Origin: Candidatus Solirubrobacter pratensis
GTDB lineage: Bacteria; Actinomycetota; Thermoleophilia; Solirubrobacterales; Solirubrobacteraceae
Length of the DNA stretch: 64,000 bases
NCBI RefSeq assembly: GCF_000425945.1
Contig: NZ_AUEK01000007.1
Coordinates: 538,737 to 602,736, forward strand
Reading direction: 5' to 3'
This document shows positions 30,574 to 38,220 of this stretch, one piece after another (position 1 is the first letter of the stretch; every line of letters starts with the position of its first letter). The notes under the pieces are model-generated. The model did not search any database. It was not told the origin of the DNA and worked only from the letters and a program-made list of their open reading frames with translations. Position numbers and translations under genes: made by a program.

Positions 30574-31896
30574 TCATGCGGCTTGGAGCGCGATGCTGCG
30601 CTCCCGGTAGGCGACGGCGCCGGCGGCGACCGTGGTGAGGACCCTGCCGCGCAGGCGCCGGCCGGCGAACGCGCAGTTCTCGGAGCGGCTCTCGTAGCCG
30701 GCCTCCCCCACCTCCCACTCGGCCTCGAGGTCGATCAGCACGAGGTTCGCGGGGCGGCCGACGGCGATCTCGGGCGTCGCCAGCCCCATCAGCGCGGCGC
30801 CGGCGGAGAGCTTGGAGACGAGCAGCGCGAGCGGGATGACGTCCGCCGTGTAGACCGCGGCGAACGCGGTCTCCAGCCCGGTCGTCCCCATCGGCGCCTC
30901 CTCGAACGGCACCTCCTTCTCCTCACGCGCGTGCGGCGCGTGGTCGGTCGCGATGCAGTCGATCGTCCCGTCGCGCAGGCCCGCGATCAGCGCCTGCCGG
31001 TCGTCCTCGGAGCGCAGCGGCGGGTTCATCTTCAGCCGCGTGTCCAGGGTCTCGAGCAGCGCGTCGTGCGTGAGCGTGAGATGGTGCGGGCTCGCCTCGC
31101 ACGTGATCCTCACGCCGCGCGCCTTGGCCTCGGCGATCGCCTCGACCGACTCGCGCGCGCTCAGGTGCTGGATGTGGATCCGGCCGTCCTCGTAGCGGGC
31201 GAGCGAGGCGTCGCGGGCGATCAGCGTCGACTCGCTGATGCTCGGGATGCCGGCGAGCCCGAGCCGCGCGGAGACCTCGCCCTCGTGCATCACGCCGCGG
31301 CCGGAGAGCGTCGGGTCCTCCTCGTGCAGCGCGATGATCCCGCCGGCGAGCTTCTGGTACTGGAGCGCCTTGCGCAGGATGCCGGCGCGATGGACGGGCT
31401 TGCCGTCGTCGGTGAAGCCGAGCGCGCCGGCGGCGCGCAGCTCGGCCATCTCGGTCAGCGCCTCGCCGTGGAGCCCGCGGGTGACGGATGCGAGGAAGCC
31501 GACGGGGATGCGCGCCTCACGCCGCGCGGCCTCACGCAGCGAGCCGAGGATCGACGCGGAGTCGACGACCGGGTCGGTGTTCGGCATCGCGACGACGGCG
31601 ACGAAGCCGCCGGCGGCCGCGGCGCGGGTGCCCGAGTCCAGGTCCTCCTTGTGCTCCTGCCCCGGCACGCGCAGGTGCACGTGTGGGTCGACGAAGCCGG
31701 GGAACAGATGGCGGCCCTCGCCGCCGATCACCTCGCCGTCGTGCTCCAGCGTGCCCGGCTCGCCGATCTGCGCGATCGCGCCGCCGCGGATCAGCACGTC
31801 GTGGGGGGCGTCGATCCCGGTGCGGGGGTCGAGCACGTGGGCGCCGCGGATCAGCAGGTCGGCGGGCGGTGTGGGACGGTGGTCGAGCTGTGTCAT
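30574..31896 (-). CDS. pyrC: dihydroorotase
   Basis: PyrC (class I, amidohydrolase superfamily) cyclises carbamoyl aspartate to dihydroorotate. Zinc-binding motifs are visible: FPGFVDPHVHLRVPG (about residue 65), HIQHLS, CEASPHHL and ATDHAPH. The 440-residue length is normal. The ATG overlaps the pyrB stop as ATGA. Longer in-frame versions extend into pyrB and are unsupported. Confidence 0.97.
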   Translation of the reverse strand: MTQLDHRPTPPADLLIRGAHVLDPRTGIDAPHDVLIRGGAIAQIGEPGTLEHDGEVIGGEGRHLFPGFVDPHVHLRVPGQEHKEDLDSGTRAAAAGGFVAVVAMPNTDPVVDSASILGSLREAARREARIPVGFLASVTRGLHGEALTEMAELRAAGALGFTDDGKPVHRAGILRKALQYQKLAGGIIALHEEDPTLSGRGVMHEGEVSARLGLAGIPSISESTLIARDASLARYEDGRIHIQHLSARESVEAIAEAKARGVRITCEASPHHLTLTHDALLETLDTRLKMNPPLRSEDDRQALIAGLRDGTIDCIATDHAPHAREEKEVPFEEAPMGTTGLETAFAAVYTADVIPLALLVSKLSAGAALMGLATPEIAVGRPANLVLIDLEAEWEVGEAGYESRSENCAFAGRRLRGRVLTTVAAGAVAYRERSIALQAA

Positions 31897-32831
31897 GCCG
31901 ACACCGGGGCAGGCGTGACGGCGGGCTGCGGAGCGCTGCGGCCGGCGAGCAGCTCGTAGAGCACCGCCATGCGCACGACGACGCCGGCGGCGACCTGCTG
32001 GCCGATCACGGCCTGCGGCGAGTCGATCACCTCGGCCGAGAGCTCGACGCCGCGGTTGACGGGGCCCGGGTGCATCAGCACCTGGCGTGCGCCGAGGCGG
32101 CGGCCGTTGATCTGGTACTGCGCGGCGTACTCGCGGATCGACGGGACGAAGCTGTCGGTCATGCGCTCCTTCTGCATGCGCAGGGCGTAGACGACGTCGG
32201 CCTCGGGCAGGCGGTCGAGCGTGTACTCGACCTCGCAGCCGAGCGTCTCCATCGCGCGCGGGATCAGCGTCGGCGGGCCGCACACGGTCACTTTCGCGCC
32301 CAGCTTGGTGAAGGCCATGATGTTCGAGCGCGCGACGCGGCTGTGCAGGACGTCGCCGACGATCCAGATACTGGCCCCGTCGAGCGCGCCGAGGCGCTCG
32401 CGCAGCGTGTAGACGTCCAGCAGCGCCTGCGTCGGGTGCTCGTGCTTGCCGTCGCCGGCGTTGACGACGCTCGCCGGCGTCCAGCCCGCGACGAGCTGGG
32501 CGGCGCCGACGTGCGGGCTGCGGATCACGATCAGGTCGGGCCGGTAGGCGGACATCGTCTGGACCGTGTCCTTGAGCGACTCGCCCTTCTCGACGCTCGA
32601 GCCGGACGAGGCGAAGTTGATCACGTCGGCCGACAGCGACTTGGCGGCCAGCTCGAAGGAGGAGCGCGTCCGGGTGGACGCCTCGTAGAAGAGGTTCAGC
32701 ACGCGCCGGCCGCGCAGCGCCGGGACCTTCTTGATCTCGCGCTCGGAGACCTCGGTGAACGTCTTCGCGCGGTCGAGGATGCGCTCGATCGCCGGGCGGT
32801 CCAGGTCCGCGATGGACAGCAGGTGTCGCAT
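31893..32831 (-). CDS. pyrB: aspartate carbamoyltransferase catalytic subunit
   Basis: PyrB condenses carbamoyl phosphate and aspartate. The carbamoyl-phosphate loop FYEASTRTRSSFELAAK (about residues 48-64), the SSVEKGESLKDT loop and HPTQALLDVYT motif are present. No regulatory PyrI subunit gene is adjacent, as usual for Gram-positive type operons. The start is ATG at 32831, directly after the pyrR stop. The last ~20 residues (Ala/Pro-rich) are not conserved. Confidence 0.98.
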   Translation of the reverse strand: MRHLLSIADLDRPAIERILDRAKTFTEVSEREIKKVPALRGRRVLNLFYEASTRTRSSFELAAKSLSADVINFASSGSSVEKGESLKDTVQTMSAYRPDLIVIRSPHVGAAQLVAGWTPASVVNAGDGKHEHPTQALLDVYTLRERLGALDGASIWIVGDVLHSRVARSNIMAFTKLGAKVTVCGPPTLIPRAMETLGCEVEYTLDRLPEADVVYALRMQKERMTDSFVPSIREYAAQYQINGRRLGARQVLMHPGPVNRGVELSAEVIDSPQAVIGQQVAAGVVVRMAVLYELLAGRSAPQPAVTPAPVSA

Positions 32832-33380
32832 TTAGGCCAGCGCCTCCTCGAGCTCGGTGATGGTGACCTCGTCGGCGCCGTCGACCTCGACGACGTGGAC
32901 GTTGACGCGCTCGCCGCGCGCGGTCGGGAGGTTCTTGCCGACGTAGTCGGGGCGCAGCGGCAGCTCCCGGTGTCCGCGGTCGACCAGCACGGCGAGCTGG
33001 ACGCGCGCCGGGCGCCCGTAGTCGAACAGCGCCTCGATCGCCGCGCGCGTGGTGCGCCCCGTGTAGAGCACGTCGTCGACGAGGACGACGGTGTACTCGT
33101 CGAGCCGGAACGTCAGGTTGGTGTCGTGCACCGCCGGGTCGGCGGGCCGCAGCGCGACGTCGTCGCGGTAGAACGCGATGTCGAGGTCACCGAGCGGGAC
33201 CTCCTCGTCGACCAGTCCGGCGACGAGCGCGTGCAGGCGCTGGGCGAGATGCGCGCCGCGGCGGTGGATGCCAACGAGGGCGACGGGCCGGCCGGCGTTC
33301 TTCTCGACGATCTCATGCGCGATGCGCACGAGCGTGCGGCGGATGTCGTCCTCGTCGAGGACGACCTTCGTATCGGGCAC
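32832..33380 (-). CDS. pyrR: bifunctional pyr operon regulator/uracil phosphoribosyltransferase
   Basis: PyrR binds pyr mRNA in response to UMP/UTP and has weak uracil phosphoribosyltransferase activity. The PRPP-binding motif VVLVDDVLYTGRTTRAA (about residues 98-114) and the basic RNA-binding face (GIHRRGAHLAQRL) are visible. The length is 182 residues. The GTG start has an AGGAAGGA ribosome site at 9-base spacing. A PyrR-binding RNA loop lies just before that ribosome site, indicating autogenous translational control of the operon. Confidence 0.97.
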   Translation of the reverse strand: MPDTKVVLDEDDIRRTLVRIAHEIVEKNAGRPVALVGIHRRGAHLAQRLHALVAGLVDEEVPLGDLDIAFYRDDVALRPADPAVHDTNLTFRLDEYTVVLVDDVLYTGRTTRAAIEALFDYGRPARVQLAVLVDRGHRELPLRPDYVGKNLPTARGERVNVHVVEVDGADEVTITELEEALA

Positions 33381-33397
33381 TGGCGGGTTTCCTTCCT

Positions 33398-33411
33398 GGC
33401 CTCACGGGACC
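33398..33411 (-). promoter_or_regulatory. PyrR-binding RNA loop in the pyrR leader
   Basis: The minus-strand sequence GGTCCCGTGAGGCC fits the known PyrR-binding loop pattern UCCNGNGAGGY, with GG/CC and CC/GG stem pairs around the bulged U. It ends directly beside the AGGAAGGA ribosome site of pyrR. In addition, TCCTTCC upstream can pair with that ribosome site across the loop. The arrangement resembles the translational PyrR control described in mycobacteria. Confidence 0.7.
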
Positions 33412-33473
33412 GGGTTAAAGGGCGGAAGGAGTTCTAGCAGCGCGGGCCGACGCGTTGCGGCGGGCTCGCGCGT

Positions 33474-33680
33474 TCTCCGCGCCGCGGCGGCCGCGAAGTC
33501 GCGCGTGCGATCGCGCGGTCTCCGCGCCGCGGCGGGCGCGAAGTCGCGCGGGTCTCCGCGCCGCGGCGGCGTACGGCGCGCGTGCGATCGCGCGATCTCC
33601 GCGCCGTCGCTGTGCGGCCTAAGCGCCATGGCCTGCGTGGCCTCGCGCAGTCTCCGCGCCGCGGCCCTCGGGCGCCGGCG
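33474..33680. repeat. degenerate tandem repeats, unit A (5 copies)
   Basis: The core TCTCCGCGCCG begins at 33474, 33519, 33553, 33596 and 33651, so units are spaced 34-55 bases. Several copies continue with GCGGCGG.CGCGAAGTCGCG and GTGCGATCGCGCG. This belongs to the 776-base gap between pyrR and the EamA gene, where I see no credible gene. Open frames across it only translate the repeat (Arg/Ala-rich). Confidence 0.7.
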
Positions 33681-33720
33681 AACTGCGGGCATCGAGGGAG
33701 GCGGGCCGGTTTCGCGGAAA

Positions 33721-33811
33721 CGATCAGTCCCGGCCGGGGGGTGCCTCACCTTCCTTCGACATGTTCGAAGGTTCGTAGGGCACCCCCTGCGGTGGAGCGC
33801 GGTCGTGATCG
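33721..33811. repeat. nested inverted repeat (possible cruciform) upstream of pyrR
   Basis: Two nested stems share one centre. The inner stem is CCTTCGA (33753-33759) with TCGAAGG (33765-33771) around a 5-base loop. The outer stem is GGGGGTGCC (33737-33745) with GGCACCCCC (33779-33787). A third pair, CGATCA (33721-33726) and TGATCG (33806-33811), flanks both. It lies between two tandem repeat blocks. It might be a bidirectional terminator, a protein site or a small repeat element; no target duplication is evident. Confidence 0.6.
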
Positions 33812-33861
33812 GAAACGCTCGTTTCTGCTCCGACGATGATCGATCGAGCGCGGTATCCGCC

Positions 33862-34150
33862 GCGCGGGCCGCCACCAGCTCCAAGGCCGCCCTCGAAGGC
33901 GCAGTTCCGGTCCGCCACGGCGCCGCGCGGGCCGCCACCAGATCCGGGGCCGCCCTCGATGCGCAGTTCCGGCCCGCCACGGCGCCTCGCCGGCCGCCAC
34001 CAGCTCCGGACCCGCCCCCGATGCGCCACCCCGCCCCGCGAGCCGCCATCAGACCCCCGGCCCTCCCTCGATACGCAGTTCGAGTCCCACCACGCCCTGC
34101 GGGCCGCGACCAGCTCCGGACGCCCTCGGAGCGCAGCCCGCCACCCCGCC
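33862..34150. repeat. degenerate ~62-base tandem repeats, unit B (5 copies)
   Basis: Copies begin near 33862, 33925, 33987, 34036 and 34097 and are 49-63 bases long. Each has the pattern GGGCCGCCACCAGCTCC, then a CCCTCGA.GCGCAGTTCCG block, then CCGCCACGGCGCC. Copies 1 and 2 are nearly identical; later ones have drifted. There are no unique spacers, so it is not a CRISPR array. It ends seven bases before the EamA stop codon. Confidence 0.75.
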
Positions 34151-34156
34151 ACGCAC

Positions 34157-34843
34157 CTACGACAGCGCCAACACAACGATCCCCGCGGCGATCGCGGCCG
34201 CCGCGAGGATGCGCTTGAGCAACTCGCCCTCCCCCAGCACGCGCGCGCCGAGCAGCGCGCCGAGCACGACCGAGGACTCGCGCACCGGCGCGACGAGCGA
34301 GATCGGCGCGCGCGTGAGCGCGAACAGGACGAGCACGTACGCGAGCGGCGACAGCGCCCCGACGCCGAGGATCGCGCGCCGGTCGCGTCGCCAGGCGCCC
34401 GCGACGTCGCCGCGCATCGCCGCCGGCGCCAGCAGCGCGGCGCGGATCACCTCGGCGCCGACGAAGTACGCGACCGGCGGCTGGCCGAGTGGGCCGACCG
34501 CGTGCGCGTCCCAGACCGTGTACGCGGCGATGAACGCGCCGGTCATCAGCGCGTCGCCGATCCCGGCGCGCGCGCCTCCGAGCGCCAGCACGAGCACGGC
34601 GGCGACGATCAGCGCGCCGCCGAGGAGCCCGAGCTCCGACGGCCGCTCGCCGAGGAAGACGATCGCGCCCGCGACGCTCAGCACCGGGCCCGTCCCGCGG
34701 GCGAGCGGGTAGACGACCGACAGGTCGCCGTCGCGGTAGCCGCGCTGCAGGAACGTGTAGTAGCCGACGTGCAGCAGCCCGGAGCCGGCCATGAAGCCGG
34801 CGCCCGCCCAGCTGAGCCCGCCCTCGACGGCGGCGTCGACCAC
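34157..34843 (-). CDS. EamA/DMT family permease (start uncertain)
   Basis: The product has about eight to nine visible hydrophobic segments and the EamA features VYPLARGTGPVLSVAGAIVFLGERPS and SSVVLGALLGARVLGEGE at the ends of its two repeats. It likely exports or imports a small metabolite; the substrate is unknown. The listed GTG start gives 228 residues and cuts off the first membrane helices. The same frame continues upstream with ALALVLTAAGAHAAWNLLAK, a typical EamA N-terminus, back to an ATA codon (34990-34988) overlapping the RNase Z stop as ATAG. No standard start exists in that stretch. Confidence 0.82.
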   Translation of the reverse strand: MVDAAVEGGLSWAGAGFMAGSGLLHVGYYTFLQRGYRDGDLSVVYPLARGTGPVLSVAGAIVFLGERPSELGLLGGALIVAAVLVLALGGARAGIGDALMTGAFIAAYTVWDAHAVGPLGQPPVAYFVGAEVIRAALLAPAAMRGDVAGAWRRDRRAILGVGALSPLAYVLVLFALTRAPISLVAPVRESSVVLGALLGARVLGEGELLKRILAAAAIAAGIVVLALS

Positions 34844-34986
34844 GGCGAGCGGCGCCCACAGCCCGACGGCCGCGACGCCGTAGAGCCAGACCAGCGCGAA
34901 GCCGGTGCTGCGCGCCTGCTTGGCGAGCAGGTTCCACGCCGCGTGCGCTCCGGCCGCCGTCAGGACGAGGGCCAGCGCAACGCCGT

Positions 34987-35919
34987 CTATGCCTCGGGCT
35001 CCGGCTTGACGAGGTGCGGCTCGCCGCGCTCCGGGAACGGGACCTCGATCGCCTCGAAGTCGCGTGGGACGACCGTGTTCGCGAACACGGCCCGCGCCTC
35101 GTCGCGCACGTCGCGCGGGAAGTAGCGCGTCGAGAGGTGCATCAGCGCGAGCAGCTTCACGTCCGCGTCGGCGGCCGCCTGCGCCGCCTGGCGCGCGGTG
35201 GAGTGCCCCGTCTCACGCGCGCGGGCGCGCTCGTCCTCCAAGAACGTCGCCTCGTGGACGAGCACCTCCGCCTGGTGCGCGTAGACCTCGATCGTCTGGA
35301 CCGGCGCGGTGTCGCCGGAGTAGACGATCCGGCGGCCGTGGCGGGTTGGCCCGACGACCTGCTCCGGCCGCACGCCGTCGACCGTCTCGCCGCGCTGCAG
35401 GCGCCCGAAGTCGGGGCCTTCGGTCACGCCGAGCGAGCGCGCCGTCTCCACGTCGAAGCGCCCCGGGCGGTCGTCCTCCACGAACGCGTAGCCGTAGGCC
35501 CCGGCACCGTGCTTGACCGGGAACGAGGCGATCGAGTAGCCGTCGAAGCGGACGTCGGCATGCGGCTCGAGCTCGTGGACGTTGAGCGGGTAGAAGGTGC
35601 GCCCGATCAGCGGCTTGAGCGTGTGGAACAGTCCGCGCAGACCCGGCGGGCCGTAGACGTCGAGCGTCCGCTCTCGCGCGCGCAGGTCGAACGTCTTCAG
35701 CATCCCGACGATCCCGAGCCAGTGGTCCAGGTGGAAGTGCGTCAGGAAGATCGCGTCGAGCTCAGGCAGCCCGACCGAGCGCAGCAGCTGCTGCTGGGTT
35801 CCCTCGCCGCAGTCGAACAGGATCCGGTCCCCGCCGGCGCGCAGCAGCAGCGCGGGAAGCCCGCGCCGCGGCGTGGGGACGGAGCCGGCCGTGCCGGCGA
35901 AGAACAGCGAGAGGTCCAT
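34987..35919 (-). CDS. rnz: ribonuclease Z
   Basis: RNase Z cleaves the 3' trailer from tRNA precursors and belongs to the metallo-beta-lactamase superfamily. The zinc motif is THFHLDHWLG (about residues 60-69), with further ligands in FPVKHGAGAYGYAF, VYSGDTAPVQT and HLSTRY. The length of 310 residues fits the short-form enzyme. Some actinobacterial members lack the exosite and may have other nucleic-acid substrates. The MFS transporter gene upstream ends 22 bases earlier. Confidence 0.92.
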   Translation of the reverse strand: MDLSLFFAGTAGSVPTPRRGLPALLLRAGGDRILFDCGEGTQQQLLRSVGLPELDAIFLTHFHLDHWLGIVGMLKTFDLRARERTLDVYGPPGLRGLFHTLKPLIGRTFYPLNVHELEPHADVRFDGYSIASFPVKHGAGAYGYAFVEDDRPGRFDVETARSLGVTEGPDFGRLQRGETVDGVRPEQVVGPTRHGRRIVYSGDTAPVQTIEVYAHQAEVLVHEATFLEDERARARETGHSTARQAAQAAADADVKLLALMHLSTRYFPRDVRDEARAVFANTVVPRDFEAIEVPFPERGEPHLVKPEPEA

Positions 35920-35941
35920 CGACGGCGTGCGAGGCTAGCGC

Positions 35942-37144
35942 TCAGCGCGCCGGCGCCGTCTCGAACCGCGCGCGAGGCCGTTTCTCCCCGCGGTGCTGCA
36001 GGTAGACGGCGGCGGCCGTCGTCACCACCGCCATCGCGAGCAGCATCGCGCGGTAGTCGACCACGGTGATCAGCGCCGCGCCGAGCGCCACGGAGAACGT
36101 CTGCGGCACGCCGAGCAGCAGTTCCGCCGCCGAGTACGTGCGCCCCTGTAGCGGCCCGGGCGTGAGCCGCTGGAGCAGCGTCATCGCGCCGACGACGATC
36201 CACGGGATCCCGAAGCCGAACAGCGCCTTGCCCGCCAGCACGATCCCGAGCGCGCCGCTCGCCATCAGGAGCATGCCCGCCGCCAGCACCGCCATCCCTG
36301 CCGCGGCGAGGCGCTCCTCGCCCGCGCGGCGCATCACGCGCGTCGCGAGCGCGGCGCCGGCCACCGCGCCGACGCCCTGGACCGCCATCAGCACGCCCAC
36401 GAACGACACCGGCCGGTGGAGGCCCTCGTCGGCGATCGCGAACAGCAGCGTCTCGCTGAACCCGAGCGCGAGCAGGACGAGCGCGCCCGCGGTGACGACG
36501 TGCTTCAGCGGCGGCGTGCGGCGGATGTGGCGCGCGCCGGCCGTCACCGCCCGCCGCCACGGCTCGCCGTGCGGCTCGGGCCTCGCCTCGCGCACGTGCA
36601 GGGCGGCGAGCGCGGCGGCGGCGACCGCGAACGTCACGGCGTCGAGCACGGCGACGGCGGCGCCGCCGGCGGCCGCGTAGAGCCCGGCGCCGGCCACGGG
36701 CGCGACGAGCCGCAGCCCTTCGCGCACCGTCTGCAGCAGGGCGTTCGCGTCCCCGAGCAGGTCCGGGGGGACGAGCGTCGCGAGCAGCGCCGACTGGCCC
36801 GAGGCCAGCAGCGTGTACGACGCGCCGTAGACGGCGCCGACCCCGTAGATGACCCACACGCGCTCGCCGGCCGCGAGCAGCAGCAGGACGACTCCGGCGG
36901 TCACGAGGTTGACGACGAGCAGCAGCGGGCGCCGGCGCACGCGGTCGACGAGCAGGCCGGCCAGCGGCGAGAGCAGCTGCGGCGCCATCACGCAGAAGAT
37001 CGCGAGGCCGGCGGCGCTGTTCGAGCCGGTCAGGTCCTTGGCCCAGATGCCGAGCGCGAGCCACAGCGCGGTGTCGCCGAGCAGCGAGAGCGACTGGCCC
37101 GCGAGGTAGATGCGCGCGTCGCGGATCGCGAGCAGCCGGCGCAT
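35942..37144 (-). CDS. MFS transporter (likely drug/metabolite efflux)
   Basis: The 400-residue protein has about 12 membrane segments and the MFS motif A equivalent LLVDRVRRRPLLL (about residues 63-75) after helix 2. Other segments resemble the enterobactin-exporter/DHA3 group of efflux permeases. The ATG at 37144 overlaps the stop of the ArsR-family regulator (TGATG), so regulator and pump form one coupled operon. The substrate is unknown; efflux induced by the regulator's ligand is the natural inference. Longer frames through the regulator are unsupported. Confidence 0.92.
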   Translation of the reverse strand: MRRLLAIRDARIYLAGQSLSLLGDTALWLALGIWAKDLTGSNSAAGLAIFCVMAPQLLSPLAGLLVDRVRRRPLLLVVNLVTAGVVLLLLAAGERVWVIYGVGAVYGASYTLLASGQSALLATLVPPDLLGDANALLQTVREGLRLVAPVAGAGLYAAAGGAAVAVLDAVTFAVAAAALAALHVREARPEPHGEPWRRAVTAGARHIRRTPPLKHVVTAGALVLLALGFSETLLFAIADEGLHRPVSFVGVLMAVQGVGAVAGAALATRVMRRAGEERLAAAGMAVLAAGMLLMASGALGIVLAGKALFGFGIPWIVVGAMTLLQRLTPGPLQGRTYSAAELLLGVPQTFSVALGAALITVVDYRAMLLAMAVVTTAAAVYLQHRGEKRPRARFETAPAR

Positions 37145-37713
37145 CAGGGCTCCGGCCGGACGTAGGCGAAGGCGAGCATCTCGACCCGCCTGGTGCCGGG
37201 CGGCCGCGGCTTGGTGCCGTCGCGGCGGTCGGCGTAGCGGGCCAGCAGCATCTGCGTGATCTCCTCGTCGAGCTCGCGCAGCTCGGCGGGCGTCAGGTAG
37301 AGCAGGAACTGGCTGCCGCCGGTGACCTCGCGCCACTCCCGCGGCAGGGCGTCGCGCTCCTGCATCCCCTGCTCGAGGCGAGCGAGGTAGCGGGCGCGGA
37401 ACGTGCGGTCCAGCCGGCGGGCGGCGCCGGCGGTCGCCTCGTCGTCGTGGACGTCGGTGAACCGCATGCCGAGCTGCTTGAGCTTCCACGGCCGGCGTCG
37501 GCCCTGCGTCCCAGCCTCCTCGACGAAGCCGTATTTGGCCAGCTGGCGCAGGTGGAACGACGCGTTGGCCGGGCTCTCCCCCACCCGCTCCCCCGCCTCG
37601 GTCGCCGTCAGCGGGCCTTCTGCGAGCAGCTCCAGCAGCTCCAGCCGCACGGGATGCGCGAGCGCGCGCATCGCCTTGGGATCGGTGACCTCCCGCGGCC
37701 TCTCGAAAGACAT
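37144..37713 (-). CDS. ArsR-family (HTH_20) transcriptional regulator
   Basis: The N-terminal winged helix runs from about residue 10 to 90: KAMRALAHPVRLELLELLAEGPLTATE, then SPANASFHLRQLAKYGFV as the recognition helix. The C-terminal ~95 residues are a sensing/dimerisation region lacking obvious metal-binding cysteines, so it probably does not sense arsenic. It is followed by an MFS pump gene with overlapping stop and start. Repeats of TTTCGAAAG in its promoter are probable operators, and the mRNA appears leaderless. Confidence 0.93.
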   Translation of the reverse strand: MSFERPREVTDPKAMRALAHPVRLELLELLAEGPLTATEAGERVGESPANASFHLRQLAKYGFVEEAGTQGRRRPWKLKQLGMRFTDVHDDEATAGAARRLDRTFRARYLARLEQGMQERDALPREWREVTGGSQFLLYLTPAELRELDEEITQMLLARYADRRDGTKPRPPGTRRVEMLAFAYVRPEP

Positions 37714-37714
37714 G

Positions 37715-37748
37715 TTTCGAAAGATAGCTTTCGAAAGCCATCAGTCAA
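37715..37748 (-). promoter_or_regulatory. promoter with TTTCGAAAG operator repeats for the ArsR-MFS operon
   Basis: On the minus strand, TTGACT (37748-37743) and TATCTT (37727-37722) form a -35/-10 pair with a 15-16-base spacer. CTTTCGAAAG (37728-37737), a perfect 10-base palindrome, fills the spacer. A second TTTCGAAAG (37715-37723) overlaps the -10 box and expected start site. The ATG (37713) lies about eight bases after the -10 box, implying a leaderless transcript. A third half-match, TCTCGAAAG, begins at 37701 within the coding sequence. Confidence 0.68.
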
Positions 37749-38220
37749 GGGCGATGAGCTCGAACTCCAGTCGTCCGGTCGCGACGGTGACCATCCCCAT
37801 CGTGTGGCGCGGAGCGCGGCGGCGCTCGGTCGGCGAGCCGGGGTTGAAGATCTGGAACCCGTCCCGCTCCTCGTGGAGCGGGATGTGCGAATGACCGAAC
37901 ACGACGGCTTCCGCGTCCGGGAACAGCTTGCGCATCCGCGCCAGCCGGCCGGGCGCCGGGCCGGCGTCGTGGATCATCGCGATCCGGCCCTCGACGATCC
38001 GCGTCGCGGGCAGGATCAGCCGCAGCTCCGGGGTGTCCACGTTGCCGCGCACGGCGTGGACCGGCGGCCCGAGCGACTCGAGGTCGCGCAGGACCGACAG
38101 CTCGAACAGGTCGCCGGCATGCAGGATCGCGTCGGCGCTGCGCAGGCGCTCGACGCACGCATCGGGCATCCGGCGCGCGCCCTTGGGCAGATGCGTGTCG
38201 CTGATGACGGCGAGGATCAC
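37741..38220 (-). CDS. YfcE-type metallophosphoesterase
   Basis: The 159-residue protein contains calcineurin-like metal-binding motifs: VISDTHLPKG (residues 4-13), LHAGDLFE (about 33-40), GNVDTPE (about 59-65) and FGHSHIPL (about 109-116). YfcE/MJ0936 relatives are small phosphodiesterases of unclear physiological substrate. The GTG start at 38220 overlaps the glycosyltransferase stop as GTGA. The downstream end carries the -35 region of the ArsR promoter. Confidence 0.92.
   Translation of the reverse strand: MILAVISDTHLPKGARRMPDACVERLRSADAILHAGDLFELSVLRDLESLGPPVHAVRGNVDTPELRLILPATRIVEGRIAMIHDAGPAPGRLARMRKLFPDAEAVVFGHSHIPLHEERDGFQIFNPGSPTERRRAPRHTMGMVTVATGRLEFELIALD

Noticed and set aside
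33753..33771. LexA/SOS box
   Set aside because: The palindrome contains TTCGA and TTCGAA but not the actinobacterial GAAC-N4-GTTC spacing, and no SOS gene is adjacent.
33862..34150. CRISPR-like array
   Set aside because: Units are adjacent and degenerate, with no unique spacers of constant length and no cas genes in the window.
33402..34937. Long minus-strand open frame through the repeats into the EamA gene
   Set aside because: It reads the transporter in the wrong frame and only translates the tandem repeats; the membrane-helix frame is different.
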